Shown piece by piece: positions 19,546 through 28,825 of a stretch of DNA of 64,000 bases (position 1 is the first letter of the stretch; each line of letters opens with the position of its first letter). This DNA comes from Streptomyces griseosporeus (lineage in GTDB: Bacteria; Actinomycetota; Actinomycetes; Streptomycetales; Streptomycetaceae). The notes under the pieces were generated by a model. That model was not told the DNA's origin. It ran no database searches and saw only the letters and a program-made list of their open reading frames with translations. Where the stretch lies: contig NZ_BNBR01000003.1 of NCBI RefSeq assembly GCF_014656055.1, positions 680,482-744,481 of the forward strand. The letters run 5' to 3'. Both the position numbers and the translations under genes were made by a program.

Positions 19546-20312
19546 GCGGCTACGAGGCGCGTTTCAAGGTGTGGCGGGGCGACGCGGATGGCGGCGGCCT
19601 GGAGGACTTCCGGGTGGAGGTCAACGACGGCGAGGTGGTGCTCGACATCATCCACCGCCTCCAGGCGACGCAGGCGCCCGACCTCGCCGTGCGCTGGAAC
19701 TGCAAGGCGGGCAAGTGCGGTTCGTGCTCGGCGGAGATCAACGGCCGCCCCCGCCTGATGTGCATGACCCGGATGTCGGTGTTCGACCGCGAGGAGACCG
19801 TCACGGTTACCCCCCTGCGCACCTTCCCGGTGATCCGCGACCTGGTGACGGACGTCGGCTTCAACTACGCCAAGGCGCGCGAGATCCCGGCGTTCGTGCC
19901 GCCGGCCGGTCTGGGCCCGGGCGAGTACCGGATGATGCAGGAGGACGTGGACCGCTCGCAGGAGTTCCGCAAGTGCATCGAGTGCTTCCTGTGCCAGGAC
20001 ACCTGCCATGTGGTGCGCGACCACGAGGAGAACAAGACGGCGTTCGCGGGCCCGCGCTTCCTGATGCGGATCGCCGAACTGGACATGCACCCGTTGGACG
20101 CGGCCGCCGAGGCGGGCCTGGACCGCAAGAGCACGGCCCAGGACGACCACGGCCTCGGCTACTGCAACATCACCAAGTGCTGCACGGAGGTCTGCCCCGA
20201 AGGCATCAAGATCACGGACAACGCCCTGATCCCCCTCAAGGAACGGGCTGTGGACCGCAAGTACGACCCGCTGGTCTGGCTCGGGTCGAAGATCAGGAGG
20301 CGTTCTCCGTAG
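19542..20312 (+). CDS. sdhB: Succinate dehydrogenase/fumarate reductase iron-sulfur subunit
   Basis: This 256-residue protein carries electrons between the flavoprotein and the membrane quinone site. The plant-ferredoxin motif CKAGKCGSCSAEINGRPRLMC binds a 2Fe-2S cluster. Two downstream cysteine groups (CIECFLCQDTC and CNITKCCTEVCPEG) bind the remaining clusters. The ATG overlaps the flavoprotein stop codon, giving stoichiometric translation. Length and motif order match the family. It is the last gene of the operon and ends 34 bp before a convergent gene. Confidence 0.94.
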   Translation: MSGYEARFKVWRGDADGGGLEDFRVEVNDGEVVLDIIHRLQATQAPDLAVRWNCKAGKCGSCSAEINGRPRLMCMTRMSVFDREETVTVTPLRTFPVIRDLVTDVGFNYAKAREIPAFVPPAGLGPGEYRMMQEDVDRSQEFRKCIECFLCQDTCHVVRDHEENKTAFAGPRFLMRIAELDMHPLDAAAEAGLDRKSTAQDDHGLGYCNITKCCTEVCPEGIKITDNALIPLKERAVDRKYDPLVWLGSKIRRRSP

Positions 20313-20346
20313 CGGGCGGAGTAATCCGTCTCCCCCACCCCTCGGT

Positions 20347-21480
20347 TCAGCCGATCCAGCCCGTACGGTACGCCTCCCAGTCCGCCTCCGTCGCCGCGAA
20401 GTCCACGTAGAGGGCGACGCCGAAGTGCTGGCGGCCGGCGTCCGTGCGGGACAGGCCCAGGCGGACGCCGCGGACGGCCGCCGGGACGGTCTCGGCCGCG
20501 CCGCGGTGGCCGAAGCGGTTCTCGTGGTAGAAGGGCAGGCCCATCAGCAGGTCGGTGGAGGCCGGGGTGACCTCCAGGGCGAGAGAGGTCTGCTGGGCGA
20601 CGTAACCGCCGTAGGTGCTCTCCCACTGCTGCATGGTGTCGTACGACATGACGGCGATCTGGTCGACGCGGCGCGCGACCTGGCCGAAGAACTCCTGCGA
20701 CCACCACTTGGGGTGCCCGGCGACCGCGCCGAAGAAGGTGTGCAGGCCCGGCAGCGGGTCGATCTGGTGGGCGGCGACGGACAGCGGCACCTTGCGGGCG
20801 GCGGTCTCGCGGTGCAGCGCGTCGAGCAGGTCGAGGTAGTGCCGGTCGCCGGAGTGCAGCGGCTCCAGGTCGAAGTGGGCGCCGTCGAACCCTGCGTCCA
20901 GGACCTGGCGGGTGGAGCGGACGACCGCGGCCCGGGTCGCCGCCCGCTCCAGTCGCATGCCGTCGGGCTCCTCCGTGGCCAGCACGTCCCCGAGCCAGGC
21001 CTGCACCCGTACGCCGGGCAGCGCGCGGTGCACGGCGTCGATGAACCACCGCGCCTTCGGGTACAGCGACGGGGGCAGCGTGCCGTCGTGCTCCAGGGGG
21101 CCCGTGTGCACGTACAGGTCGTGGATGCCGGTGCCCGCCAGACGGCGGGCCAGGGCGGCGACGTCGGCGTCCTTCTTGCGGCCGTCCACCCAGGCGTGCC
21201 CGAGCCAGAGCGCGTCCCGGCCCCGGGTGCGGGTGCCGTCGGCGGGGTCGCCGGTGTAGTTCACCCGCAGGGCGACCTGGGTGCCGAGGAGGGGCAGCAG
21301 GAGGAGCAGGACGAGGGCGAGGGCGGTACGGCGGGTGTACCGCAGCCAGCGACGGCCCTTTTTCTGGGGCCGCCGCGACTCCGGCCCGGCGGCCGTCGGG
21401 TCCGTCCGTTCCGCCTCCGTCCGCTCCCCCTCCGTCCGCTCCGTCTCCGTCTCCGTCTGTTCGGTCCCCGCCTGTTCCAT
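20347..21480 (-). CDS. Membrane-anchored GH18-like TIM-barrel protein
   Basis: This protein of about 377 residues has a charged Thr/Glu/Arg-repeat N-terminus, one transmembrane segment (ALALVLLLLLPLLGTQVAL) and an extracytoplasmic domain. The segment DGAHFDLEP fits the catalytic DxxDxE-type signature of glycoside hydrolase family 18, and VMSYDTM also matches that fold, so chitin- or glycan-related hydrolysis is plausible. I chose ATG 21480 because GGGAGG lies 9 bp upstream; a start at 21534 would add 18 residues without a clear site. Activity is not proven by sequence, since GH18 folds include inactive lectin-like members. Confidence 0.78.
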   Translation of the reverse strand: MEQAGTEQTETETERTEGERTEAERTDPTAAGPESRRPQKKGRRWLRYTRRTALALVLLLLLPLLGTQVALRVNYTGDPADGTRTRGRDALWLGHAWVDGRKKDADVAALARRLAGTGIHDLYVHTGPLEHDGTLPPSLYPKARWFIDAVHRALPGVRVQAWLGDVLATEEPDGMRLERAATRAAVVRSTRQVLDAGFDGAHFDLEPLHSGDRHYLDLLDALHRETAARKVPLSVAAHQIDPLPGLHTFFGAVAGHPKWWSQEFFGQVARRVDQIAVMSYDTMQQWESTYGGYVAQQTSLALEVTPASTDLLMGLPFYHENRFGHRGAAETVPAAVRGVRLGLSRTDAGRQHFGVALYVDFAATEADWEAYRTGWIG

Positions 21481-21556
21481 CCCCGCGTCCCTCCCGTGCG
21501 CCGACTCGGACGCACCCCGCTCGCGCCCCCGCAATCACCGCCATACGCTCCCAAAT

Positions 21557-23272
21557 GTGACGTCCTCCAGGAGCCGGAGCCGTACGCGCCGACGTGCCGC
21601 GTCGCACATATCCGTGCGCGTCGGGCACGCCGTCCTGGGCGCGGCGGCGGCGGTGCTGTGGCTGGTGTTGCCGGGGATGACGACGGCGACGGACCCTTCG
21701 GTTGCGATCACGCGGCCCGGACCGTCCGCGAGCGCCGCGTCCGCAGCCCCGGAGGAGGACGAGACGAGCCCCGCCGACCTGGTGCTTCCGGTGCTGGCGG
21801 TGGGCGCGGCGGGCGCCTTCGCGGGCTACGCGTACGTGCGGCGCAGGCGCCGGGCCCGCACCCGTACGACACCGGCCGCGCGCCCGGCGCCCGGCGGTAC
21901 CGGCGGTACCGGTGCCGTCCTGCTGCCCCGGCCCTACGAACCCGCCCTCGCCGAACTCGACCGGCAGGCCGCCGCGGCTCTCGTGGCGGCCGACGACTGT
22001 GTGCGGGCCGCGCGCGAGGAACTCGGCTTCGCCGTGCGGCAGTTCGGTGCCGGGGCGCTGGAGCCGTACGAGCGGGCGGTGCGGGAGGCGGAGGCCGAGC
22101 TGGCGGCGGCGCTGCGGATGCGGCAGCGGTACGACGACGGGGTCCCGGCCGAGGAGGCGGCCCGGCGGCACGCGCTCGCCGGGATCGTCGGGCGGTGCGC
22201 GGAGGCGGGGCGCAGGCTGGACGCCCAGGCGGCCGGCTTCGACGCGCTGCGGGCGCTGGAGGGCGGGACGGGCGCCGCGCTGGAGGTGGCGGAGGCCCGG
22301 TTCCGGGAGCTGACCGGCCGTACGGCGGAGGTGGGGGCGACGCTGACCGGGCTCGGCGAGCGGTACGCGCCCGCCGCGACCGCCGACGTCGTCGGGTACC
22401 TCGAACAGGCCAAGGACCGCCTGGTGTTCGCCACCGCCCGGCTCAATCTGGCCCGTCAGGCCGCCGACCTCGGGAAGGAGGCCGACGCCGCCGCACGGCT
22501 GCGGGCCGCCGAGGGCGCCATCGCGCAGGCCGGGGTGTTCGTCCACGCGGTCGCGCGGCTGGCGGCCGAGCTGGGCCGGGCCGGGGAGCTGCTCGCCCCC
22601 GCGCTCACGGGCGCGGAGGCCGAGCTGTCGGCGGTACGGGCCGTACTGCCGCCCGCGCGGGAGGGCGGGGAGCCGGGGGACGCGGGGATGGGCGCGATGG
22701 CGGGCGCGGTCCCCGCAGCGCAGGAGAGCACACCGCCGGGCACCCCGGACATCCCGCCGGGCGAGCTGCGCTCCCGGGTCCTGCATGCCGACGCCGTGCT
22801 GGCCTCCGTACGGCAGGAGGTGACCGCAGGGCGGCCGCATGACCCGCTGGCCGCGCTGCGGCGGGTCGTGGCGGCGCTCGCGCCGGTCGCGACCGGCAGG
22901 GCAGGAGTGCTGACGGCGGCGGCCCGGCTCACCGCGGGCAGCGCCGTCGCGGCGGCGGAGGCCTTCGTCGCGACGCACCGGGGAGCGGTGGGCGCGGCGG
23001 CCCGCACGCTGCTGGCGGCGGCACGGGACCTGCTCGACGCGGACGGGCCGTCCGGCGCCTCCGGGCTGCCCGCCCTGGTACGGGCCGACGCGCTGGCCCG
23101 GCGGGCCAGGGACCTGGCCGAGCAGGACGTACGGCTGCACGGCACCCCGTCCGCCGACACGCCCGAGGACCCCGATGCCGGGGCGGCGGGCGCGGTGCTC
23201 GGCGGGATCGTGCTCCCCGGCGGCACACCCCCGCGCTTCGGCGGCCCGCAGACCCGGGCCCGGCTCGGCTGA
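21557..23272 (+). CDS. Coiled-coil membrane protein resembling the C-terminal half of TPM-domain proteins
   Basis: This protein of about 571 residues has two early hydrophobic segments (near HAVLGAAAAVLWLVLPGM and ADLVLPVLAVGAAGAFAGYAYV). A basic stop-transfer patch follows, then a long Ala/Glu/Arg-rich helical region. From family knowledge, the segment with ADDCVRAAREELGFAVRQFG resembles the cytoplasmic coiled-coil part of Streptomyces TPM-domain proteins, but the TPM domain itself is not visible between the membrane segments. The GTG start at 21557 is uncertain; another GTG at 21614 is possible and neither has a clear ribosome-binding site. Its role is unknown. Confidence 0.7.
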   Translation: MTSSRSRSRTRRRAASHISVRVGHAVLGAAAAVLWLVLPGMTTATDPSVAITRPGPSASAASAAPEEDETSPADLVLPVLAVGAAGAFAGYAYVRRRRRARTRTTPAARPAPGGTGGTGAVLLPRPYEPALAELDRQAAAALVAADDCVRAAREELGFAVRQFGAGALEPYERAVREAEAELAAALRMRQRYDDGVPAEEAARRHALAGIVGRCAEAGRRLDAQAAGFDALRALEGGTGAALEVAEARFRELTGRTAEVGATLTGLGERYAPAATADVVGYLEQAKDRLVFATARLNLARQAADLGKEADAAARLRAAEGAIAQAGVFVHAVARLAAELGRAGELLAPALTGAEAELSAVRAVLPPAREGGEPGDAGMGAMAGAVPAAQESTPPGTPDIPPGELRSRVLHADAVLASVRQEVTAGRPHDPLAALRRVVAALAPVATGRAGVLTAAARLTAGSAVAAAEAFVATHRGAVGAAARTLLAAARDLLDADGPSGASGLPALVRADALARRARDLAEQDVRLHGTPSADTPEDPDAGAAGAVLGGIVLPGGTPPRFGGPQTRARLG

Positions 23273-23312
23273 GCGCTCGGACCTGCGCCTGTCCGGGCTC
23301 GGACCGTACGCG

Positions 23313-25973
23313 CTAGAACAGGCTCAGCAGGGCCTCCGCGGGATCCGCCAGCCCCGTCTCCCCGTCGGGCAGCGGCAGTTCGAACCACACCGTCTTGCCG
23401 CGCGGGGTGCGCCGGGAGCCCCAGGCCGCGGAGAGCAGGCCGACCAGTTGCAGGCCCCGGCCGCCCTCGTCGGTGTCGCGGGCGCGCCGCCTGCGGGGCT
23501 GCACCAGGCCGGAGTCCCACACCTCGCACACCAGGGTGCGGTCGAGCAGGAGCCGCAGGCGGATCTCGCCCTCGCCGTACCGCAGGGCGTTGGTGACCAG
23601 CTCGCTGACCAGCAGCTCGGCCGTGTCGACGAGGGGTTCCAAGTCCCAGCTGAGCAGCTGCCCGCGGGCGTACTCACGGGCGCGGCCCACGCTGCGCGGC
23701 TCGCGCGGCAGCGTCCAGTCGCCGACGGACTCGGCGGGCAGCCCCTGCACACGGGCCATGAGCAGGGCGATGTCGTCCTCGCCGTGGTGGGTGTCGAGGG
23801 TGTTGAGGACGTGGTCGCAGACGTCCTCCAGGGGCCGGGAGGGGTCGGTGAGCGCGCCGACGAAGGCCTGCAGTCCCTCGTCGAGGGGGTGGTCGCGGGA
23901 CTCGACGAGGCCGTCGGTGTAGAGGGCGAGCAGCGCGCCCTCGGGCAGTTCGACCTCGACCTCCTCGAAGGGTTCCCCGCCGACGCCGAGCGGCATCCCG
24001 GGCGGCACGTCCAGCATCAGCGCCGGCTCCCCGGGCTCGACCAGGACCGGCGGCAGATGACCGGCGTTGGCGAAGGTGCAGCGGCGGGTGACGGAGTCGT
24101 AGACGGCGTACACGCAGGTCGCCAGGTACACCTCGGACAGGTCGGCCTCGCGGGGGCGGCGGGCGGCGCGGGTGGCCTGCTGGACGCCGCCGGGGGTGCC
24201 GAGGCCGCGGGCGATCTCGTCCAGCGCGGAGAGCACTTCGGCCGGTTCGAGGTCGAGCAGGGCCAGGGTGCGGACGGCGGTGCGCAGTTCGCCCATCGCC
24301 ACGGCGGCGCGCAGGCCGCGGCCCATGACGTCGCCGACCACCAACGCGGTGCGGTGGCCGGGCAGTTCGATGACGTCGAACCAGTCGCCGCCGACCTCGC
24401 CGGTGCGGCCGGTGGAGGCGTTGCCGGGCAGGTAGCGGCAGGCGATGTCGAGGCCGGAGGCGACGGGGTCGCCGGGCGGCAGCAGGGATCGTTGCAGTAT
24501 CAGCGCCCGTTCGTGCTCGCGCCGGTACAGGCGGGCGTTGTCGATGCAGACCGCCGCCCGCGCCGCCAGCTCCACGGCAAGGTCGCGGTCCCGGTCGCCG
24601 AACGGCTCGCTGCCCTTGGTCCGCGCGAACTGGGCGAGTCCCACGACGGTGTCGTGGGCGACCATCGGCACGGCGAGCGTGGACTGCACGAGCCCGCCCT
24701 CCTCGCCGGGCACGGTCTTCGGGCGGGCGGTGCGCAGGGCGTCGGCGCACGGTGAGTTGAACGGGTAGTGGTGGACGGCGCCGACACCGACGGGTTCGCC
24801 GGAGCCGCCGCGGAAGGGGGCGTCGGAGACGGCGCTGGCGAAGGCGACGCGGCGCAGTTCGGCGCTGCCGTCGGCGAGGCCGGGCGGGGTCTCGTCGCCG
24901 GCCAGCAGGCCCTGGTAGAGGTCGACGGTGGCGAGGTCGCAGAAGCCGGGGACGACGACGTCGAGGAGTTCGCGGGCGGTGGTCTCCAGGTCCAGGGAGT
25001 TGCCGATGCGCGCGCCGGCCTCGTTGAGCAGGGCGAGGTTGCGGCGGGCGGCGGCGGCCTCACGGGCGGCGGCGCGGCGGGCGGTGATGTCGGTGCCGAG
25101 CCAGGCGATGCCGATGGGGCGGCCGGAGCCGCTGTGCACGCGGTAGAGGTTGATCGACCAGTGGCGGCGCTCCTCGGAGCCCGGGACATGGCCGGTGACG
25201 TGCATGTCGGTGATGGACTCGCCGGTCTCCAGGACCCGCCGCAGGGTGGCCGAGACCCGGTCGGCCTCGGCCCGGGGCAGATAGTCGTGGACGCCCTTGC
25301 CGCGGTGGTCGTCGGGGCTGCCGCCGAAGATGGAGGCGAAGCGCTGGTTGGCGCGGCGCACCTTCAGTTCGGTGTCGATCAGCAGGAAGCCGAACGGGGA
25401 TTGGCCGAAAATCGCCTGCGAGGCGGCTAGGTCGGTTTCGATGCTGCGGAGGGTGCGGACGTCGACGACGATGCACACCGCGGCCTTCTCGCCGCCCTTG
25501 TTGCGGGTCGGCATGACGTAGACCTCGGCGAGTCCGTCCTCGCCGCGTCCGCCGCCCTCGGCGTCGGGCATCCGGAAGGGGACGACGCCGGTCCACTCGC
25601 GCCCGTCGAGGATCTCGGCCATCCTGCGCTGGCCGTTCTCCCGCAGGTCGGGGTCGATGAACGCCTCGACGGGGTCCATGCCGACGGCCCGGTCGGCCGG
25701 GATGCCGAAGATCTGCTCCGCGCGCAGGCTCCACTGGTCCACGAGGCCGTCGGGGCCGATGGAGAAGGACGCGACCTTGATGTAGTCGTAGATCGAGCCG
25801 GGCGGGCTGCTCTGCCACAGGGCGTCACCCGGCCGCCCCGCGCCACCGGCGGCCGCGCCCGCCGCCGCGCGGGCGAGGGCCTCGGTGGCGTCGGCCGCGA
25901 GCGCGCCCGCGGCCGTCCTCGCGCCGTCCGACGGGTCCTCGGACTCCGTGGCCTTCGCTGGTATCTCGCTCAC
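23313..25973 (-). CDS. Multi-domain signalling phosphatase: PAS-PAS-GAF-SpoIIE(PP2C)-HATPase
   Basis: This 886-residue cytoplasmic sensor begins at GTG 25973, preceded by GGAGGGGACGG. After an Ala-rich N-terminal tail come two PAS domains (about residues 55-175 and 185-305), a GAF domain (about 325-480), a SpoIIE/PP2C phosphatase domain (about 500-735; GEVGGDWFDVIEL, VVGDVMGRGLRAA, YTDGLVESRD) and a C-terminal RsbW-like ATPase domain (ELLVSELVTNALRYG, GGRGLQLVGLLSAAWG). Such proteins control sigma factors through anti-sigma-factor antagonists. The small ATPase gene at 26267 is a likely partner or paralogue of its C-terminal domain. The signal and target are unknown. Confidence 0.92.
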   Translation of the reverse strand: MSEIPAKATESEDPSDGARTAAGALAADATEALARAAAGAAAGGAGRPGDALWQSSPPGSIYDYIKVASFSIGPDGLVDQWSLRAEQIFGIPADRAVGMDPVEAFIDPDLRENGQRRMAEILDGREWTGVVPFRMPDAEGGGRGEDGLAEVYVMPTRNKGGEKAAVCIVVDVRTLRSIETDLAASQAIFGQSPFGFLLIDTELKVRRANQRFASIFGGSPDDHRGKGVHDYLPRAEADRVSATLRRVLETGESITDMHVTGHVPGSEERRHWSINLYRVHSGSGRPIGIAWLGTDITARRAAAREAAAARRNLALLNEAGARIGNSLDLETTARELLDVVVPGFCDLATVDLYQGLLAGDETPPGLADGSAELRRVAFASAVSDAPFRGGSGEPVGVGAVHHYPFNSPCADALRTARPKTVPGEEGGLVQSTLAVPMVAHDTVVGLAQFARTKGSEPFGDRDRDLAVELAARAAVCIDNARLYRREHERALILQRSLLPPGDPVASGLDIACRYLPGNASTGRTGEVGGDWFDVIELPGHRTALVVGDVMGRGLRAAVAMGELRTAVRTLALLDLEPAEVLSALDEIARGLGTPGGVQQATRAARRPREADLSEVYLATCVYAVYDSVTRRCTFANAGHLPPVLVEPGEPALMLDVPPGMPLGVGGEPFEEVEVELPEGALLALYTDGLVESRDHPLDEGLQAFVGALTDPSRPLEDVCDHVLNTLDTHHGEDDIALLMARVQGLPAESVGDWTLPREPRSVGRAREYARGQLLSWDLEPLVDTAELLVSELVTNALRYGEGEIRLRLLLDRTLVCEVWDSGLVQPRRRRARDTDEGGRGLQLVGLLSAAWGSRRTPRGKTVWFELPLPDGETGLADPAEALLSLF

Positions 25974-26266
25974 GCGAACCGTCCCCTCCAGCTCACCGCG
26001 TCCGGCACCGGTCACCGGGGGCGGCTGCCCGCAGTATCCAGCACTACGGCGCCGCGCAACACGGTGTTCACGATCACAGCACGGTCCAGGTGTTTTCCGG
26101 ACCGTCCTGCGCGAACACTTCCAGTCTTCTAACCAGGGGACACGGCGTCGAATCACGCCTTCCGGCAATCATGGGCGGCCGGGGCACGGCGGCCGACACC
26201 GTCACCCGCCGTGTACACCCGTGCCACCCCGGCGTGCACACCCCTGCCGCCCCGTGTGCCCCCGGT

Positions 26267-26692
26267 TCACCCGGGAACCGTCAGTTCGAACCACACGGTC
26301 TTGCCGTTGTCCCCCGGCCGGGTGCCCCAGCGGCGGGCGGCGGACGCCACCAGTTGCAGGCCCCGGCCGCTCTCGTCCTCGGGGCGGGCGGCCCGCTCGC
26401 GCGGCGGGTCGGGCAGCGGGTCGGAGACCTCCACCAGCAGGACGCCGCCGTAGCCGTCGTGCCCGGCGGGACCGTCCGGCCGTACCAGGCGGACGCCGAT
26501 GGGGCCGGTGGCGTGCCGCAGGGCGTTGGTGACCAGCTCGCTGACGAGCAGGGCGGTGATGTCACCGAGGCTTTCGAGGTGCCAGGCCGTCAGCCGGGCC
26601 CGCACGGCGGCGCGGGCGGTGCGCACGGCACCGGGCTCCGCGGGAAAGGTCCACTCGGCGCAGTCGCCTTCGGTGTCGATCACGCCGATCAC
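26267..26692 (-). CDS. RsbW-like ATP-binding regulatory protein
   Basis: This small cytoplasmic protein (about 141 residues from the GTG at 26692) belongs to the GHKL ATPase/anti-sigma kinase family. N-box SELVTNALRHA and G-box GRGLQLVASAARRWG are clear, and the C-terminal GKTVWFELTVPG is typical of Streptomyces members. An ATG at 26746 would add 18 residues but places a rare TTA codon at position 4 and lacks a ribosome-binding site, so the shorter form is preferred with doubt. It lies next to the PP2C-type phosphatase and may act in the same partner-switching network. Confidence 0.85.
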   Translation of the reverse strand: MIGVIDTEGDCAEWTFPAEPGAVRTARAAVRARLTAWHLESLGDITALLVSELVTNALRHATGPIGVRLVRPDGPAGHDGYGGVLLVEVSDPLPDPPRERAARPEDESGRGLQLVASAARRWGTRPGDNGKTVWFELTVPG

Positions 26693-26846
26693 TTCCCAGG
26701 CCAGCGGGGGCACCCCTGTCCGGTTTCTTGGGGTTAATGGGCACATACCCGATATCCGGGGAGCGGTACCGTCCGGGCGGGCGCACTGTGGCACGAACGG
26801 CGTACCCCGTGGGCCGTGGAGCGTCTGTGCGCTCGGGGGTGTGCGG

Positions 26847-27251
26847 TTACAGGACGTCCCAGCGGGCGGCGACTTCCCGCACCGCCGGGACGTCCTGGTC
26901 CAGCCACGGCACGTCCCACAGCTCGCCCGGCGTCAGCCAGCGCAGGGCGTCGTGGTCCTGGAGGGGCCGGGGCCGGGCCGAGCCGGGGCGCAGGCGGGCC
27001 GTCCAGACCTGGAGGACGTACGGCGGTTTCAGGGGCCACTCCCCCGGGACGCGTTCGACCGGATCCGCGATGACGCCCAGTTCCTCGTGGAGTTCGCGGG
27101 TGAGGGCCGTCTCGGGGTGCTCGCCGGGCTCCACCTTGCCGCCGGGCAGTTCCCAGCGTCCGGCCAGCTCGGGGGGCGCGCTGCGGCGGGCCGCGAGCAG
27201 CCTGCCGCCGTCGAGGAGGGCGGCGCCCACCACCACGATCGGTTCGCTCAT
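26847..27251 (-). CDS. Nudix hydrolase, MutT-like
   Basis: This 134-residue protein has the complete Nudix box GGKVEPGEHPETALTRELHE followed by ELGV, matching Gx5Ex7REUxEExGU. This gives the catalytic metal site that cleaves nucleoside diphosphate linkages. The N-terminal AALLDGGRLLAARR and overall length match MutT-type 8-oxo-dGTP diphosphatases. That substrate is family inference, because Nudix specificity is hard to read from sequence. It follows the SPOR-domain gene by 31 bp on the same strand. Confidence 0.88.
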   Translation of the reverse strand: MSEPIVVVGAALLDGGRLLAARRSAPPELAGRWELPGGKVEPGEHPETALTRELHEELGVIADPVERVPGEWPLKPPYVLQVWTARLRPGSARPRPLQDHDALRWLTPGELWDVPWLDQDVPAVREVAARWDVL

Positions 27252-27282
27252 GGGCGGGAGCCTACGGGAGCGTGCGCGCCGG

Positions 27283-27474
27283 TCAGTTGCGGGCGGCCTC
27301 GCCGTGCTGCCCGATGCGCTCGACCCAGTACAGCTGCTTGTGTCCGCGGGCGTCGAGGCTGTCGGCGATCTTCTGGGCCTCGGCGCGGGTCGCGTACCGG
27401 CCGACGCGGTAGCGATTGCCGTTGTCGTCCTGCCTGATGACGAGCCAGGGAAGCGAGACCACGCTGTCGTTCAT
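27283..27474 (-). CDS. Small SPOR-like protein
   Basis: This 63-residue protein contains a compact motif (WLVIRQDDNGNRYRVGRYAT, then RAEAQKIADSLDARGHKQLYWVER). It matches the beta-alpha-beta pattern of SPOR domains, which in other proteins bind denuded peptidoglycan glycans. It has no signal peptide or membrane helix, which is typical of the short Streptomyces versions and leaves its location uncertain. It sits just upstream of the MutT-like gene. Confidence 0.8.
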   Translation of the reverse strand: MNDSVVSLPWLVIRQDDNGNRYRVGRYATRAEAQKIADSLDARGHKQLYWVERIGQHGEAARN

Positions 27475-27885
27475 CGTCCCCCACCGCTCCTTCCCGCCCC
27501 GGTCCGGCCGCGTCCCGTCCGCGGTCCGCGCCGTGCCCCGCCCGCCAAGGAAACCGCAATCCGCATATGCCCGAGCCTACGCCTTACCTTTACGCAGCGA
27601 ACACGGCTTTTCACGAAGAGGTACGCAACCGGCCAGTACGCAAGGGGCGCACGACGCCGAACGCGCCGTGCCCGCACGACACCGCTCCCGCTCGGGGGCA
27701 TTCCGGGCACACCGGGGGCGACCTGCGAAGACGGCCGAAACGCGACGGCGCGCGAAGGGCGCGCGGGGCGTCCCGGAGTGGGTGCTGCCGGGGGCAACTG
27801 CCGCGGGGTTGTGCGCCACCCCCCGCAAGCGTGTGCCAATTCACACGGGCCGGCGGGGTCTACGGGGTCGGGTGCCCCCCGCGGC
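27475..27885. other. Intergenic region without recognisable gene
   Basis: This 411-bp spacer lies between the SPOR gene and the GntR regulator, both on the minus strand. It contains several short open frames with no ribosome-binding site and no family resemblance. The lower-GC stretch near 27565-27625 may carry the SPOR-gene promoter. Confidence 0.5.
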
Positions 27886-28638
27886 TCACTTCACCGGGAG
27901 GTGGTACGCGACCCGGAAGCGGTCGGCGGGGATGACCACGTCGGCCGTCTCGACCGGGCGGCCCGAGGCGTAGTAGGTGCGCTGGACGACGAGCACGACA
28001 TGGCCGGGGACGCCGCCGAGCGCGAGGAGTTCCTCGGCGAGGCCGGGGCGGGCGCCGACCTCCTCGGTGACGTTGTCCACGATGACGTCGATGGCCCGCA
28101 TGCGCTCGACCACGCCCATGCCGCCGAGCGGTCCCTCCTCGGGCAGCATCACCGGCGTACGCCCGGTCACGGCGAGGGGTTCGAAGGAGGTGGAGAGCAT
28201 CATCGGCTCGCCCGCCTCCCGGAAGAGGTAGCGGGTGCGCATCACGCGGTCGCCGGGCTCGATGCCGAGCCGCTCGGCGACGGCGGCGCTGGCCCCGGTC
28301 TGCTCGCTGCTGGACTCCCAGGTGCCGCGCGCCTCGGCGTCCGCCTGCTCCTGCCGGAACGGGGTGGCCCCGCCCGCGGGGCGGAACCCGGAGCGGGCGA
28401 TACGGCGGGGCACGGGCCGCTCGCGCACATAGGTGCCGGAGCCGGAGCGGCCCTCGACCAGCCCCTCCGCCATGAGGACCTTGCGCGCCTCCAGGGCGAC
28501 GGTGTCCGAGACGCCGTACTCCTCGCGGATGCGGGCCTGGGAGGGGAGGCGGGTGTGCGGTGGGAGCGAGCCGTCGACGATCTTCTTGCGGAGATCACCC
28601 GCGACGCGCAGGTACGCCGGCTGCTCACCGAAAGTCAC
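27886..28638 (-). CDS. GntR-family transcriptional regulator (HutC/UTRA type)
   Basis: This 250-residue regulator has an N-terminal winged helix (residues 5-72; YLRVAGDLRKKIVDGSLPPHTRLPS, GVSDTVALEARKVLMAEGLV, GSGTYV) and a C-terminal UTRA ligand-binding domain (about 95-240). It starts at a GTG with GGGAG 9 bp upstream. UTRA regulators sense small metabolites, often sugars or amino acids, and repress nearby genes. No obvious metabolic target is adjacent, so it may act in trans. A TTGTACAGACAG-like sequence 18 bp upstream of the start could be its own operator. Confidence 0.9.
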   Translation of the reverse strand: MTFGEQPAYLRVAGDLRKKIVDGSLPPHTRLPSQARIREEYGVSDTVALEARKVLMAEGLVEGRSGSGTYVRERPVPRRIARSGFRPAGGATPFRQEQADAEARGTWESSSEQTGASAAVAERLGIEPGDRVMRTRYLFREAGEPMMLSTSFEPLAVTGRTPVMLPEEGPLGGMGVVERMRAIDVIVDNVTEEVGARPGLAEELLALGGVPGHVVLVVQRTYYASGRPVETADVVIPADRFRVAYHLPVK

Positions 28639-28825
28639 TGGCCGCTCCCATCAGGTTGTACAGACAGCAACAGCGTGGCAACCCACGGTCGTGCCGGGCA
28701 AGCAAAGGCCAGAGAATCACTCGATGTGATGACTTGTGCGGGGAGAGGCCTTTACGCAGGCAGTTTCTCCCCGCTATGGCCGCGTTCACACCTGCGCGGC
28801 CCGGATGTGACGATCACACGGACGC

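Noticed and set aside
23273..23312. Terminator between the coiled-coil protein and the PP2C protein
   Set aside because: Only a short CGGAC/GTCCG pairing can be drawn; too weak to call.
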